In this document: in pieces, positions 44,601 to 52,942 of the stretch | Position numbering within the stretch: position 1 is the stretch's first letter | Layout: each line of letters begins with the position of its first letter | Assembly (NCBI RefSeq): GCF_020784725.1 | Contig: NZ_JAJGTZ010000030.1 | Location: 1 to 64,000, forward strand | DNA from: Limosilactobacillus reuteri | GTDB lineage: Bacteria > Bacillota > Bacilli > Lactobacillales > Lactobacillaceae | Length of the DNA: 64,000 nucleotides | Reading direction: 5' to 3' | Made by a program: the position numbers and the translations under genes | The notes under the pieces: generated by a model | The model's input: the letters and a program-made list of their open reading frames with translations, nothing else | Database searches by the model: none | Told to the model about the DNA's origin: nothing

Positions 44601-45209
44601 TTCAATCTGCTTTTCTAACTCACTAATAATGTCATTTACCCGGTTAAGGTTTTCCATCGTCGTAGTAAGTCGCTTTTCAGCTGTTTCTTTATTCTTCTTA
44701 TACTTGGCAACTCCCGCAACGGTTTCAATGATTCCCCGCCGATCAATTGGTTTACCGTTAAAAATTTCTTCAATCCGTCCTTGGGAAATAATGGAAAAGG
44801 ATTCTCGACCTAATCCAGAATCAATGAACAAGTCTGTAATGTCCTTTAAGCGAACATTTTGGTCGTTAATTAAGTACTCACTATCACCATTGCGATATAT
44901 TTTACGAGTAATGGTAAGTTCAGTAAATTCACTAGCTAAGTAATGATCACTATTATCTAGCGTAATCGAAACTAGGGCTCGGTTTAAAGGTTTACGATCT
45001 GATGAACCATTAAAGATAACATCAGCCATCCGATCTCCCCGTAAATGATGAGCCGACTGTTCACCCATTACCCATTGAATAGCTTCGATAATATTACTCT
45101 TTCCACTACCATTCGGACCAACAATCCCTGTCATCCCAGGTTCAAATTTAATTGTTGTTTTTTGGGCAAAGGACTTAAAGCCGTCCAAAGTTAAAGACAA
45201 TAATTGCAT
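41646..45209 (-). CDS. smc: Chromosome segregation ATPase SMC
   Basis: SMC, 1187 residues, compacts and segregates the chromosome with ScpA/ScpB. Walker A GPNGSGKSN is near residues 32-40, the hinge lies at about 505-660 between two long Gln/Glu-rich coiled coils, and the C-terminal ABC signature LLSGGERALTAI and Walker B FAILDEPEAALD lie near 1090-1125. Full length for the family. It lies between rnc and ftsY as in most Firmicutes. Confidence 0.97.
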   Translation of the reverse strand: MQLLSLTLDGFKSFAQKTTIKFEPGMTGIVGPNGSGKSNIIEAIQWVMGEQSAHHLRGDRMADVIFNGSSDRKPLNRALVSITLDNSDHYLASEFTELTITRKIYRNGDSEYLINDQNVRLKDITDLFIDSGLGRESFSIISQGRIEEIFNGKPIDRRGIIETVAGVAKYKKNKETAEKRLTTTMENLNRVNDIISELEKQIEPLEEQSAIAQDYLEQKKQFDVLDRTQTVRHYDEYYDKLTKLGAKLEQAEAMVKDYQGQAGHDQQQLDNLKQKRQQLNATKDRLQAIILNQTEAIAKYENQQSVSSVRREQRENEQRRLTAQQAELNARLKEVKASQQANDEQLAEQKALINSQQAEFEAARKMSSSERIATLKQQVEDLRNQQVSLMQERTTIHNQQSFLSRNHEQAMSLQRQNVEELDATKNQLAEINQEFDRYQQEVAITKENLQTVSEKLKAAQDHREKLNYAYQAKQRDWYESLGDVRSLKSRINAYQSMADEYSGYYRGVQEVLRQRQQFPGLAGAVSELFDVPAKYTQAVETVLGSQLQQLVVDRQATAKAIINFLIKTRAGRVTILPLDTLSHRRALSIWPQLTGLPGFLGRATELIKFDQKFQIIADHLLGTTVIADNLDHATEIARAGRHMVRVVTLDGQLINASGAMTGGATRNQRTGLLSQKQMAKQLEEELKKQEQLAANLEQEIAKLQQAQKANEQVVADYQQQVQTLQDKFHEQESSCQLISSKHETLTNRVQILETQNKQQDTQHQDYESQVQHNNEQADKVNQELTQVVAKIKQILTQIDELQNDESTQARQLAQMQQKIAVAEERLQQYQRQSQEYNRQRREVEESLEKVTIAIAELTTQSVSQSTSEKSTQTALKDAKEEQAKAKVQLEDNSAALEELEQKLSQAEAHYNRLQELQRAALDDRNNLNEERVKYESMVDQALNRLSEQYSMTIDEARQQMSELDEDTLATRLKLLKRGLDDLGQVNVGAIDEYERVRERYDFLKGQQDDLLASRAQLNQTMGEMDAQVKKRFVTTFNQVSQKFDETFQQIFSGGHAKLVLTDPHDLLTTGVDIMAQPPGKKNQHLSLLSGGERALTAITLLFAILKVRPVPFAILDEPEAALDEVNVQRFAHYLSKFGTEGPQFIVITHRKGTMMDADVLYGVTMQESGVSKMVSVDVVDTLQESDN

Positions 45210-45225
45210 CAGTTATTCCTACTTA

Positions 45226-45927
45226 CTATTTATTTTTATTTCTCATATTATCAAGTGCCTGTTGGGCTGCTTGCATTTCCGCATGCTTCTTTGATGAGCC
45301 CTTTCCCTCACCGATAATATCACCATTAGCAGTAACATTCACCTTAAATTCAGGGTCGTTTTCTGTTCCGCTTTCCTCCACTAAATGATATTCAATGGCA
45401 ATATCACCATCACGTTGAAGAAATTCTTGAAGACTAGTCTTGGCATCAACAGCATGATCAAACCAGCCCATATCAAGTTTAGGAAAGATAACTCGTTGCA
45501 CAAATTTTTCAACTGCTGGCCGGCCTTGATCTAAATAGAGGGCACCAATAAATGATTCAAAAATATCACATAGTAAGCCTGGACGTTCTCTTGCGCCAGC
45601 CATTTCCTCACCATGACCTAAGCGAATGTATTGATCAAAGTGACACTCTTTGGCAAATTTAGAGAAACTATCCTCACATACCATTGCCGCTCTTAAGCGG
45701 GTAAGTTTTCCCTGCGGTAATTCAGGGAAACGCTTATAAATATATTCTGAAACGATCAGTTCCAACACAGCATCGCCAAGAAATTCAATCCGTTCGTAAT
45801 ATTTTAATCCTTGGTTAGGATGTTCATTTACATACGAAGCTTGAGTAAAAGCTTCTGCTAATAAAGCAGGATTATCAAAATGAATATTAAATTCCTTGGC
45901 CAGGTAGTCTTGTAATTCTTCGATCAT
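45226..45927 (-). CDS. rnc: Ribonuclease III
   Basis: RNase III of 233 residues for rRNA and mRNA double-strand processing. The catalytic signature ERIEFLGDAVLELIVSEYI is near residues 44-62 and the second catalytic motif CDIFESFIGALYLDQG near 115. The C-terminal double-strand binding domain (about 160-228) ends with GKGSSKKHAEMQAAQQAL. AAAGGAA precedes the ATG. It begins the rnc-smc-ftsY-ylxM-ffh unit after the acpP terminator. Confidence 0.97.
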   Translation of the reverse strand: MIEELQDYLAKEFNIHFDNPALLAEAFTQASYVNEHPNQGLKYYERIEFLGDAVLELIVSEYIYKRFPELPQGKLTRLRAAMVCEDSFSKFAKECHFDQYIRLGHGEEMAGARERPGLLCDIFESFIGALYLDQGRPAVEKFVQRVIFPKLDMGWFDHAVDAKTSLQEFLQRDGDIAIEYHLVEESGTENDPEFKVNVTANGDIIGEGKGSSKKHAEMQAAQQALDNMRNKNK

Positions 45928-46036
45928 AAAAAATTCCTTTCGTTTTTAACTTAAATTATAAAAAATGTCTAAGGCCTATTATACTAAACAACCCGCTATT
46001 CCGCAGGTAATTTTAATAATATTCAAAAAAATTAAA

Positions 46037-46068
46037 GGCTGTGAAAAAACTTTCGCCTTTTCTCAGCC
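46037..46068 (-). terminator. acpP terminator
   Basis: Minus-strand GGCTGAGAAAA pairs with TTTTTTCACAGCC and is followed by TTTAATTTTTTT. It separates plsX-acpP from rnc-smc-ftsY. Confidence 0.85.
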
Positions 46069-46102
46069 CCTTCTTTGCTACCTTAATAATTAAACAGTTC
46101 GA

Positions 46103-46357
46103 TTAATTGGCAGTGTGTTCTGCAATGTAATCAACAACTTCACCGATTGTACTTAACTTTTCAGCATCTTCATCATCAATTTCTTCACCGAACGTATCCT
46201 CTAATTCGAGAACAAATTCAACAAAATCAATTGAATCAGCATCCAAATCTGTCTTTAAGTTCAAATCATCAGTAATCTTAGCCCGATCAACATCAAAATG
46301 GTCAGCAACAATCTCTGAAACCTTATTAAAGATTTCTGTTTTCTTATTATCAGCCAT
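46103..46357 (-). CDS. acpP: Acyl carrier protein
   Basis: ACP of 84 residues, strongly acidic. The phosphopantetheine serine is in DADSIDFVEFVL near residue 40, where most ACPs have DSLDxVEL. It follows plsX by 36 bases, linking fatty-acid carrier supply with phospholipid synthesis. Confidence 0.95.
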   Translation of the reverse strand: MADNKKTEIFNKVSEIVADHFDVDRAKITDDLNLKTDLDADSIDFVEFVLELEDTFGEEIDDEDAEKLSTIGEVVDYIAEHTAN

Positions 46358-46393
46358 TATTATTAACCTCTCTTTACTAGTTCGCTACTTATT

Positions 46394-47425
46394 CTATTCG
46401 TTTTTCTTAGAATTGTCTAGATTTTCGGTGTTATCGAAAAATTCAACTGTTTTTTCAATCACACCCGTTTTGAGCATTGTTCTAATTTGACTAATTGTAT
46501 TTTTCACGGCTAAAGCATCAGCAGATCCATGAGTTTTAACAACGGGTGCCTTAAGCCCTAATAAGACTGCCCCACCATAAGTTGAAGCACTCATTTTTTG
46601 CCCAATTTGATGGAAAACCGGCTTTAGCATGAGGTAACCTAACTTAGCCCGGAGCCCACCATGTAAGATTCCATCTTTAATTAACGTCATCATCATCTTA
46701 GCGGTTCCTTCAGTCGCTTTCAAGGCTGCATTTGCCGTCCACCCATCACTTACGACAACATCTGCCTTGCCAAACAGGAGGTCGCCAGATTCAATATTGC
46801 CGACAAAATTTAAATCATCTTTGCTATTGAGGATTTGCCATACTTCTTTATGTAGTTTGTCACCCTTATCTTCTTCTGCCCCATTGTTTAATAGCGCAAT
46901 CCGAGGGTTCGCAACTCCCAATACATTTTCAGCATAGAATTTACCAAGGTAGGCATATTGTTCCAAATTTTTCTCTTTACTTTCAGCATTTGCACCAGTA
47001 TCGAGATAGACAAAATTGTGTCGACTAGCACCCGGCTTGGCAATTGGCAAAATACTAGTAAGTCCCGGACGGTCAATCCCTTTAATGCGGCCAACAATGA
47101 AGAGGCCAGCCGCCAAAATTGCCCCTGTATTTCCCGCAGAAAAGAAGGCATCAGCTTTGCCTTCTTTAACTGCTGTTGCTGCGCGAACAATTGATGAATC
47201 TTTTTTTCGCCGAATTGCCCGGACTGGTTCTTCACCCATCGAAATTTCTTCACTGGTAGCGACAATATTAAGCCGCTCATTATTTTTTATTAAGGGCTTA
47301 ACCTTGTCTGGATTTCCATAAAGGTCAAATTCTAGGTCGGGGTAAAGGTCTCGGGCCTCCTCCACCCCTTCAACAATTACTTGGGGAGCATTATCTCCAC
47401 CCATTGCATCAACAGCAATTTTCAT
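46394..47425 (-). CDS. plsX: Phosphate acyltransferase PlsX
   Basis: PlsX, 343 residues, converts acyl-ACP to acyl-phosphate for PlsY. The N-terminal MKIAVDAMGGDNAPQ, SAGNTGAILA and LNNGAEEDKG are family signatures. It lies directly upstream of acpP. The C-terminal about 20 residues are a hydrophilic Asn/Lys-rich tail of the sort seen in lactobacilli. Confidence 0.96.
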   Translation of the reverse strand: MKIAVDAMGGDNAPQVIVEGVEEARDLYPDLEFDLYGNPDKVKPLIKNNERLNIVATSEEISMGEEPVRAIRRKKDSSIVRAATAVKEGKADAFFSAGNTGAILAAGLFIVGRIKGIDRPGLTSILPIAKPGASRHNFVYLDTGANAESKEKNLEQYAYLGKFYAENVLGVANPRIALLNNGAEEDKGDKLHKEVWQILNSKDDLNFVGNIESGDLLFGKADVVVSDGWTANAALKATEGTAKMMMTLIKDGILHGGLRAKLGYLMLKPVFHQIGQKMSASTYGGAVLLGLKAPVVKTHGSADALAVKNTISQIRTMLKTGVIEKTVEFFDNTENLDNSKKNE

Positions 47426-47443
47426 AAAATTTCCTCCTCATAT

Positions 47444-49480
47444 TTAGTCAAAGTGCGTCGCCAGTTCATGACGCTTTAAATATAAAACAAGTGGCTGATT
47501 TTCATCGACCTGGTCCCAATTAGGCATTCCCAATAAGTTTCCAGCATCAGCACGGGCAATTTGCAGCATCTTTAAATCAGCAACCGGATCACCCACTTTA
47601 AATTCTGGCATCCCCGATTGCTTTTTTCCTAGAACATCTCCAGATCCCCGCAGTTTCAAGTCTTGCTCAGCTATCTTAAATCCATCATCGGTAGCAACCA
47701 TCGTTTTCATTCGGGCTTTTCCTTCATCAGTTTTCGGATCAGCAATCAACAAACAATAACTTTGCCGATTGCCTCGACCAACCCGACCACGCAATTGGTG
47801 AAGCTGTGCGAGGCCAAAACGATCAGCATCATATATAACCATTACCGTTGCATTAGGATTATCAACGCCAACTTCAATAACCGTGGTTGCAACTAAAACT
47901 TGAAGCTCACCAGATTTAAACTGGCGCATCGCCTCATCTTTTTCTTCCGTCCCCATTCGTCCATGAAGCAAACCTACTTTATAAGCTGGTTCGAGGTCAG
48001 CTGACAGTTGATTATAAAGATCAGTTGCGTTTTGTACATCTAGAGCGGCTGATTCCTCAATCAAAGGACTAACAACATACGCCTGGGCCCCCTGCTTTAA
48101 TTGTTCACGCAAAAAATGGATTGCTGCGGCATGTTGGTTAGACTGCAGCCACTTTGTTTGAATTGGTTTTCGACCAGCTGGTAATTGATCAATTATTGAA
48201 ACATCCATTTCACCATAATTAGTAATTGCTAGAGTCCGTGGGATGGGGGTTGCTGTCATGGCTAACACATCAGGATGTTCGCCTTTTTCACGAAGTTGCT
48301 GACGCTGGTTGACCCCAAAACGGTGCTGTTCATCGGTAATTACTAGACCAAGATTAGCATATTCGACTCCATCTTGAATTAGTGCGTGGGTTCCAACAAT
48401 AAGGTTGACATCCCCCCGCTTCATCGCTGTCAGTAGTTCCCGATGTTGCTTAGCAGTTAATGAACCGGTAAGGAGAGCCACCTGGACATGTGTTCCTTCA
48501 AAAATTTTCGCTAATTTCTCAGCATGTTGTCCTGCCAGAATTTCTGTCGGCGCCATTAAAGCTGCTTGGTAGCCGGCAGTAATAGCTGCATAAATAGCAA
48601 TAGCAGCAACAATTGTCTTTCCAGAACCAACATCTCCCTGTAACAATCGATTCATCTGGTATGGTTGACGCATATCACGGCAAATTTCATTAACAACCCG
48701 TTTTTGGGCATCAGTTAATTCAAATGGGAGTCCACCGATAAATTCTTTTAACTCGTCATTATGGTATAAAATCCGTTCACCATCTTCTTGACGGTGCGCA
48801 CGGCGAATCGCTTGCAGCCGCAACTGAAACAGGAAAAACTCTTCATAAGCTGCTGTTCGGCGAGCAGCTTTTGCAGTTGCTTGAGTTTGTGGAAAGTGAA
48901 TTTCCCTAATCATTTGCCGGCGATCCATTAATCGGTATCGTTGACGAATCGTTTCTGGCAAATAGGTTGGAATGATATTGGCATATTCCTCGTAAGCTTG
49001 ACGGATAAAACTTTGGAGGATATTTTGCCGGAGATGCTTATTCACCGCATAGACCGCACCAAACTCATTTCGATCATCAGCTTTTTCCTTAAGAAGCTTG
49101 TTTCCTGTTACTTGACGGCGAGGTGCATCCCACTTCCCCATTACCGTTACTTGCTGATTTAGTTCGATTTGCTTTTTAATATAGGGCTGATTAAAAAAAG
49201 TTGCGATCACCACTTCATTACCTACCTGCATTCGAAAGGTAAGCCGGTTGCGCCGATAACCATAGCGGACCAAAAGCGGTTCTGACACCACTACTCCTTG
49301 AAGAGTAATTTTCTGTTTATCCTTGGCGCTTTCAATGTCTGTAGGCGTGAAATCGTTATAACGAGTGGGATAATATGTCAACAAGTCTTCAATAGTATCT
49401 ATTCCAAGAGTAGCTAGATCTGCTACCCGCTTAGGACCAACTCCTTTTAAATTGGCGACTGAATCCGTTAAACTTCGCAA
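47444..49480 (-). CDS. recG: ATP-dependent DNA helicase RecG
   Basis: RecG, about 678 residues, remodels stalled forks and Holliday junctions. An N-terminal wedge/OB domain is followed by GDVGSGKTIVA near residue 283, DEQHRFG near 384, and the motif VI segment HQLRGRVGRG near 587. The frame is open to 49516, but I prefer TTG 49480, six bases after GAGGTG, which gives a normal-length N-terminus (RSLTDSVANLKGVGPKR). GTG 49489 is an alternative without a good ribosome site. Confidence 0.93.
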   Translation of the reverse strand: MRSLTDSVANLKGVGPKRVADLATLGIDTIEDLLTYYPTRYNDFTPTDIESAKDKQKITLQGVVVSEPLLVRYGYRRNRLTFRMQVGNEVVIATFFNQPYIKKQIELNQQVTVMGKWDAPRRQVTGNKLLKEKADDRNEFGAVYAVNKHLRQNILQSFIRQAYEEYANIIPTYLPETIRQRYRLMDRRQMIREIHFPQTQATAKAARRTAAYEEFFLFQLRLQAIRRAHRQEDGERILYHNDELKEFIGGLPFELTDAQKRVVNEICRDMRQPYQMNRLLQGDVGSGKTIVAAIAIYAAITAGYQAALMAPTEILAGQHAEKLAKIFEGTHVQVALLTGSLTAKQHRELLTAMKRGDVNLIVGTHALIQDGVEYANLGLVITDEQHRFGVNQRQQLREKGEHPDVLAMTATPIPRTLAITNYGEMDVSIIDQLPAGRKPIQTKWLQSNQHAAAIHFLREQLKQGAQAYVVSPLIEESAALDVQNATDLYNQLSADLEPAYKVGLLHGRMGTEEKDEAMRQFKSGELQVLVATTVIEVGVDNPNATVMVIYDADRFGLAQLHQLRGRVGRGNRQSYCLLIADPKTDEGKARMKTMVATDDGFKIAEQDLKLRGSGDVLGKKQSGMPEFKVGDPVADLKMLQIARADAGNLLGMPNWDQVDENQPLVLYLKRHELATHFD

Positions 49481-49517
49481 ATCCTTCACCTCTTTTTTTA
49501 CACAACCAGTAACCAAA

Positions 49518-49561
49518 ATAGGAGTGGGAATAAAAGTAGTCCTTTATTAACCCACCCCTAT
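49518..49561 (-). terminator. Terminator-like hairpin between fakA and recG
   Basis: Minus-strand ATAGGGGTGGG pairs with CCCACTCCTAT (one G-U pair) over a 22-base loop, followed by TTTTGGTT. The U-run is weak, so it may only attenuate transcription into recG. Confidence 0.55.
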
Positions 49562-49582
49562 AGGAATTAATTTAATGTGCCG

Positions 49583-51292
49583 CTATTCAACCGAAATCAG
49601 GTATGGATAAACCGGCTGACCACCATCGTAAATCTGAATATCTAATTCATCATCTACTTCTTCAACTGCTGCTTTAATCTCTTCAGCAGTTTTTTGATCA
49701 CCACCAGCTCCATATAAGATCGTTACAATTTCACTATCCTCGTCAAGCATAGCTTTAACCATCTTAATAGCGGCTTCTTTCAGCTCCAGATCAGTAGTGA
49801 CGATTTTACCATCAACAATTCCCATGTAGTCATCTTTCTTGATTTCACGACCATCAATTGTTGTATCACGAACAGCATTAGTAACCGCTCCACTGGCAAC
49901 CGTATTTGTATTAGCTTCCATATTTGCTTGATTTTCGTCTAAAGATGCTTCTGGATTGTACTCAAGCAGTGCGCTCATCGCTTGGGCAATTGTTTTACTG
50001 TGGACAATCTTTGTTGGAATATCAGCGACTTCAGCAGCTTGATCGGCAGTCATGAAGATGTTGCCGTTATTTGGTAGAACAATCGCTTGCTTGGCACCAC
50101 TAGTATTAATGGCATCGAGGATATCTTGAGTGCTTGGGTTCATTGTTTGACCACCTGTAATGATATGGGTAACACCCAAGCTCTTTAATAATTTCGCAAT
50201 TCCTTCTCCTGATGCGACAGCAATAACAGCTGTCTGGAGGTCATTTTTAGCTTCTATAGCTGCTTTTGCCTTCTCAATTGGCGACTCATTGTCAGCGTCT
50301 TCTTCATCTTTTTCCATGATTTCTTCTTGTTGCCAAACCATGTTATGAATTTCAATTGTCTGTAAGTCACCAAATTGTTGACCCCAAGATAATACTTTAC
50401 CGGGATGCTCGGTATGAACATGGACTCGCACAACCTGATCATCGTTTAGAACAAGTAAACTATCTCCTAAGTCAGCTAAGTAGTTATAGAAAGTATCATA
50501 GTCAAACTTTTGAGTCACTTGTTTACCTTTACCAAGTCGTACTAACATTTGAGTACAGTAAGTATACTTGATATCTTCAGGATTAAGCTTTCCTTGAACG
50601 CTTTGGTGATCCATAGCGTGAACCATCTCGTCAATTTCAGCATTGTCAGGTTTATAGTCATCACTTTTATCTACGCGACCACTTAAAGCTTCGTCAAATG
50701 CTTGAAGTACAAAGACGAGTCCTTGCCCACCAGAATCTACAACGCCAACTTCTTTCAGGACCGGCAATAAATCCGGCGTCTTTTTAAGCGCTTCTTCACC
50801 TGCTTCATAAATAGTATGCATAATCTCAACAAGATCATCAGTCTCTTTAATCTTGTTGAGGCCTGCTTGAGCTGATTCACGAACAACAGTTAAAATGGTA
50901 CCTTCTGTTGGCTTCATCACAGCCTTATAAGCTGTCTTTGCACCATTAGCATAAGCATTAACAAAGTCAGCAGTAGATAAAACATCCATGCCCTCTGTTG
51001 CCTTTGCAAAGCCACGAAAGATCTGCGATAAAATAACTCCAGAATTTCCTCGCGCTCCCATCAAAAGGCCCTTTGCTAACGCTGCACTTAGGTCGCCAAC
51101 CTTCTTACTGGTTTCGTTACGTTCGTACTTGGCACCGCTTGCCATTGAAGAAGTCATGTTTGTCCCCGTGTCTCCATCTGGAACTGGGAAAACATTTAAT
51201 GAATTAATAAATTCAGCGTTCTTACCAAGTTTATCGGCGGCCGCCTGGACCATTTTACCGAATTCAAGGTTTGTAATTTTTGTTACAGCCAA
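49583..51292 (-). CDS. fakA: Fatty acid kinase catalytic subunit FakA (DAK2-domain protein, YloV)
   Basis: Dihydroxyacetone-kinase-like protein of about 569 residues. The N-terminal DAK phosphatase/kinase domain has NVFPVPDGDTGTNM near residues 36-49 and GARGNSGVILSQ near 85. The C-terminal half is a FakA-type domain. With FakB it phosphorylates exogenous fatty acids, which fits the nearby plsX and acpP. I start it at TTG 51292, nine bases after GGGGAGG. The asp23-family gene upstream is a conserved neighbour. Confidence 0.9.
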   Translation of the reverse strand: MAVTKITNLEFGKMVQAAADKLGKNAEFINSLNVFPVPDGDTGTNMTSSMASGAKYERNETSKKVGDLSAALAKGLLMGARGNSGVILSQIFRGFAKATEGMDVLSTADFVNAYANGAKTAYKAVMKPTEGTILTVVRESAQAGLNKIKETDDLVEIMHTIYEAGEEALKKTPDLLPVLKEVGVVDSGGQGLVFVLQAFDEALSGRVDKSDDYKPDNAEIDEMVHAMDHQSVQGKLNPEDIKYTYCTQMLVRLGKGKQVTQKFDYDTFYNYLADLGDSLLVLNDDQVVRVHVHTEHPGKVLSWGQQFGDLQTIEIHNMVWQQEEIMEKDEEDADNESPIEKAKAAIEAKNDLQTAVIAVASGEGIAKLLKSLGVTHIITGGQTMNPSTQDILDAINTSGAKQAIVLPNNGNIFMTADQAAEVADIPTKIVHSKTIAQAMSALLEYNPEASLDENQANMEANTNTVASGAVTNAVRDTTIDGREIKKDDYMGIVDGKIVTTDLELKEAAIKMVKAMLDEDSEIVTILYGAGGDQKTAEEIKAAVEEVDDELDIQIYDGGQPVYPYLISVE

Positions 51293-51317
51293 TTCGAAAT
51301 TCCTCCCCAATGCTCGC

Positions 51318-51680
51318 TTAATCTTCTAGTGTCCGTACACCTTGGACACATACATTAACTGAATTTGCCGTAATACCGAGCATTGTTTCAAGATTATACT
51401 TTACCTTTGCTTGGACACTCTTTGATACTTCTGAGATCTTTGTGCCATAGCCTACAATAATATTAACGTCAACAGCTACACCATTATCTTGCTGCCGAAC
51501 AACAACGCCGCGCGCAAAATTTTCACGACGAAGAATTTGGTTAACCCCATCACGGAGGGGGTTTCGGCTTGCCATTCCAACAACACCGTAGTTATCAGTA
51601 GCAGCCCCACCAACAACTGATGAAATCACATCATTATCAATGTCAATTGTACCTGACTTAGTTTTGATTTTTACTGCCAT
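51318..51680 (-). CDS. Asp23/Gls24-family protein YloU
   Basis: Asp23/Gls24 family protein of 120 residues (VVGGAATDNYGVVGM near 20-35 and DVNIIVGYGTKI near 73). The family includes envelope-stress and membrane-associated scaffold proteins; the YloU subgroup is always next to the DAK-domain gene. ATG 51680 is eight bases after GGAGG; the earlier ATG 51686 is too close. Not related to the accessory Sec Asp1-3 proteins. Confidence 0.92.
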   Translation of the reverse strand: MAVKIKTKSGTIDIDNDVISSVVGGAATDNYGVVGMASRNPLRDGVNQILRRENFARGVVVRQQDNGVAVDVNIIVGYGTKISEVSKSVQAKVKYNLETMLGITANSVNVCVQGVRTLED

Positions 51681-51841
51681 CGTCATGGCCTCCTTATAAA
51701 ATTACCAATTGATTTTAGAATCCTATGATACTATCACAATTAAATCAATACCATCATACCATAGCATATTTCACTAAAAAAGTAACTGATGGATATTTTT
51801 ACAATCGATCAATGGGGTTAATCAATTAATGTAAAAAATAA

Positions 51842-51860
51842 GCCGCCCAAACTGGACGGC
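51842..51860 (-). terminator. rpmB terminator
   Basis: Minus-strand GCCGTCC pairs with GGGCGGC (one G-U) over a 5-base loop and is followed by TTATTTTTT, ten bases after the rpmB stop. Confidence 0.85.
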
Positions 51861-51870
51861 ATCATTTTAA

Positions 51871-52056
51871 TTAAACCCGAGTCACTTTACCTGACTTCAG
51901 TGTACGTGCTGAAACGTATACCTTCTTAGGCTTACCATTAACTAAAATGGTTACCTTTTGCAAGTTAGGCTTCCAGCTACGCCGACTTGAGTTAAGGGCG
52001 TGAGAACGCTTGTTACCAAATTGCGTCCGTTTACCGTTGATAAAATCTTTAGCCAT
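51871..52056 (-). CDS. rpmB: 50S ribosomal protein L28
   Basis: L28, 61 residues from ATG 52056 ([22 protein letters not shown]), ending [16 protein letters not shown]. No zinc-binding cysteine pairs are seen, so it is the zinc-independent form. The open frame reaches 52119 but GGAGGGTATCACC precedes ATG 52056. It is a single-gene unit with promoter and terminator, oriented with the cluster. Confidence 0.96.
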
Positions 52057-52125
52057 TGGTGATACCCTCCTCTTTGCTTCATAATTTTTTCGTTTACGCA
52101 AAACTGCGATGTAACTCACCTAATT

Positions 52126-52154
52126 AATCTACCATAGGCATCGCAACAATGCAA
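52126..52154 (-). promoter_or_regulatory. rpmB promoter
   Basis: Minus-strand -35 TTGCAT (52154-52149) and extended -10 TGGTAGATT (core 52131-52126) at 17 bases. Confidence 0.7.
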
Positions 52155-52205
52155 TAGTTTTCTTTCAAGTAATTTTCCTTGACAGGGTATTTTTCTTTCA
52201 AAAAC

Positions 52206-52856
52206 CTATTTTAATTGGTCACTACACTGAATTACAGAAACAATTCCACTTTCAAATGAAAAATGATTTTCTTTAGCAGTAAATTCATTGCTTGTCCATG
52301 AAAATGGGATTTGACTACTCCAGTTTTGTAGCAGATATTTTTCGTCTTTCAATGTAAGGCCTCGAACAGGAGTAAGATTGACAAAGGCTAGGTACTTTTT
52401 ATGCGGTAGACGAGAAATAGTATGATCCCCTGGCAAGTAATAAGTAACGACATTTTGACAATCAATAATCTTAATCCGGGTTAAGTATGGCTTAAATTCA
52501 CTCTGTAGCGGAAGAAAGAGGTTAGCCAATAAATGGTCTAAGCGTCCTCCCGTTGCACCAAAAATTTCAATTTCATCAGCCTGTTCTTGGATTGCAAATT
52601 TCACGCCCAATTGCGTATCGGTATAATCTTTTTCAGGAGGATAAGTTTTTATACGAGTAATTTCACCTTCTAAACCTCGCAATTCATCCCCGGTAACGGA
52701 ATCAAAGTCACCAATTGCTAAAACCGGCTTAATTCCCCATCTTAATAATCTTAAAGCGCCTCGGTCGACCCCAATCCATTTTTCATCTTTACGTTGCAAA
52801 ATTAACTCGGTTGGGACCATTTCAAGTGGCCCGCCAACTAGTACATTTACTCTCAT
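52206..52856 (-). CDS. thiN: Thiamine pyrophosphokinase
   Basis: ThiN-type kinase of 216 residues converting thiamine to TPP. Motifs are GVDRGALRLL near residue 30, AIGDFDSVT near 47, YPPEKDYTDTQLG near 70 and GATGGRLDH near 96. AGGAG precedes the ATG at seven bases, directly downstream of a terminator T-run. It is the last gene after rpe in the rsgA-rpe-thiN row. Confidence 0.95.
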   Translation of the reverse strand: MRVNVLVGGPLEMVPTELILQRKDEKWIGVDRGALRLLRWGIKPVLAIGDFDSVTGDELRGLEGEITRIKTYPPEKDYTDTQLGVKFAIQEQADEIEIFGATGGRLDHLLANLFLPLQSEFKPYLTRIKIIDCQNVVTYYLPGDHTISRLPHKKYLAFVNLTPVRGLTLKDEKYLLQNWSSQIPFSWTSNEFTAKENHFSFESGIVSVIQCSDQLK

Positions 52857-52866
52857 TTTTTACTCC

Positions 52867-52913
52867 TAAAAAAATAGACCTTCAATATTCAGACAAAGCC
52901 GAACTAGAAGACC
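52867..52913 (-). terminator. Terminator/attenuator between rpe and thiN
   Basis: Minus-strand GGTCTTC pairs with GAAGGTC (two G-U pairs), with an inner TTCGG/CTGAA stem, followed by ATTTTTTT. The T-run ends two bases before the thiN ribosome site, so termination here would directly gate thiN. No TPP riboswitch signature (THI box) is evident. Confidence 0.65.
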
Positions 52914-52942
52914 CATTTTTGTTTTTTAATTAATGTGACTAA

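Noticed and set aside
51318-51680. Asp23-family protein considered as an accessory Sec Asp protein
   Set aside because: The name is shared only by acronym (alkaline shock protein); the sequence is Gls24/Asp23 type and its neighbour is fakA.
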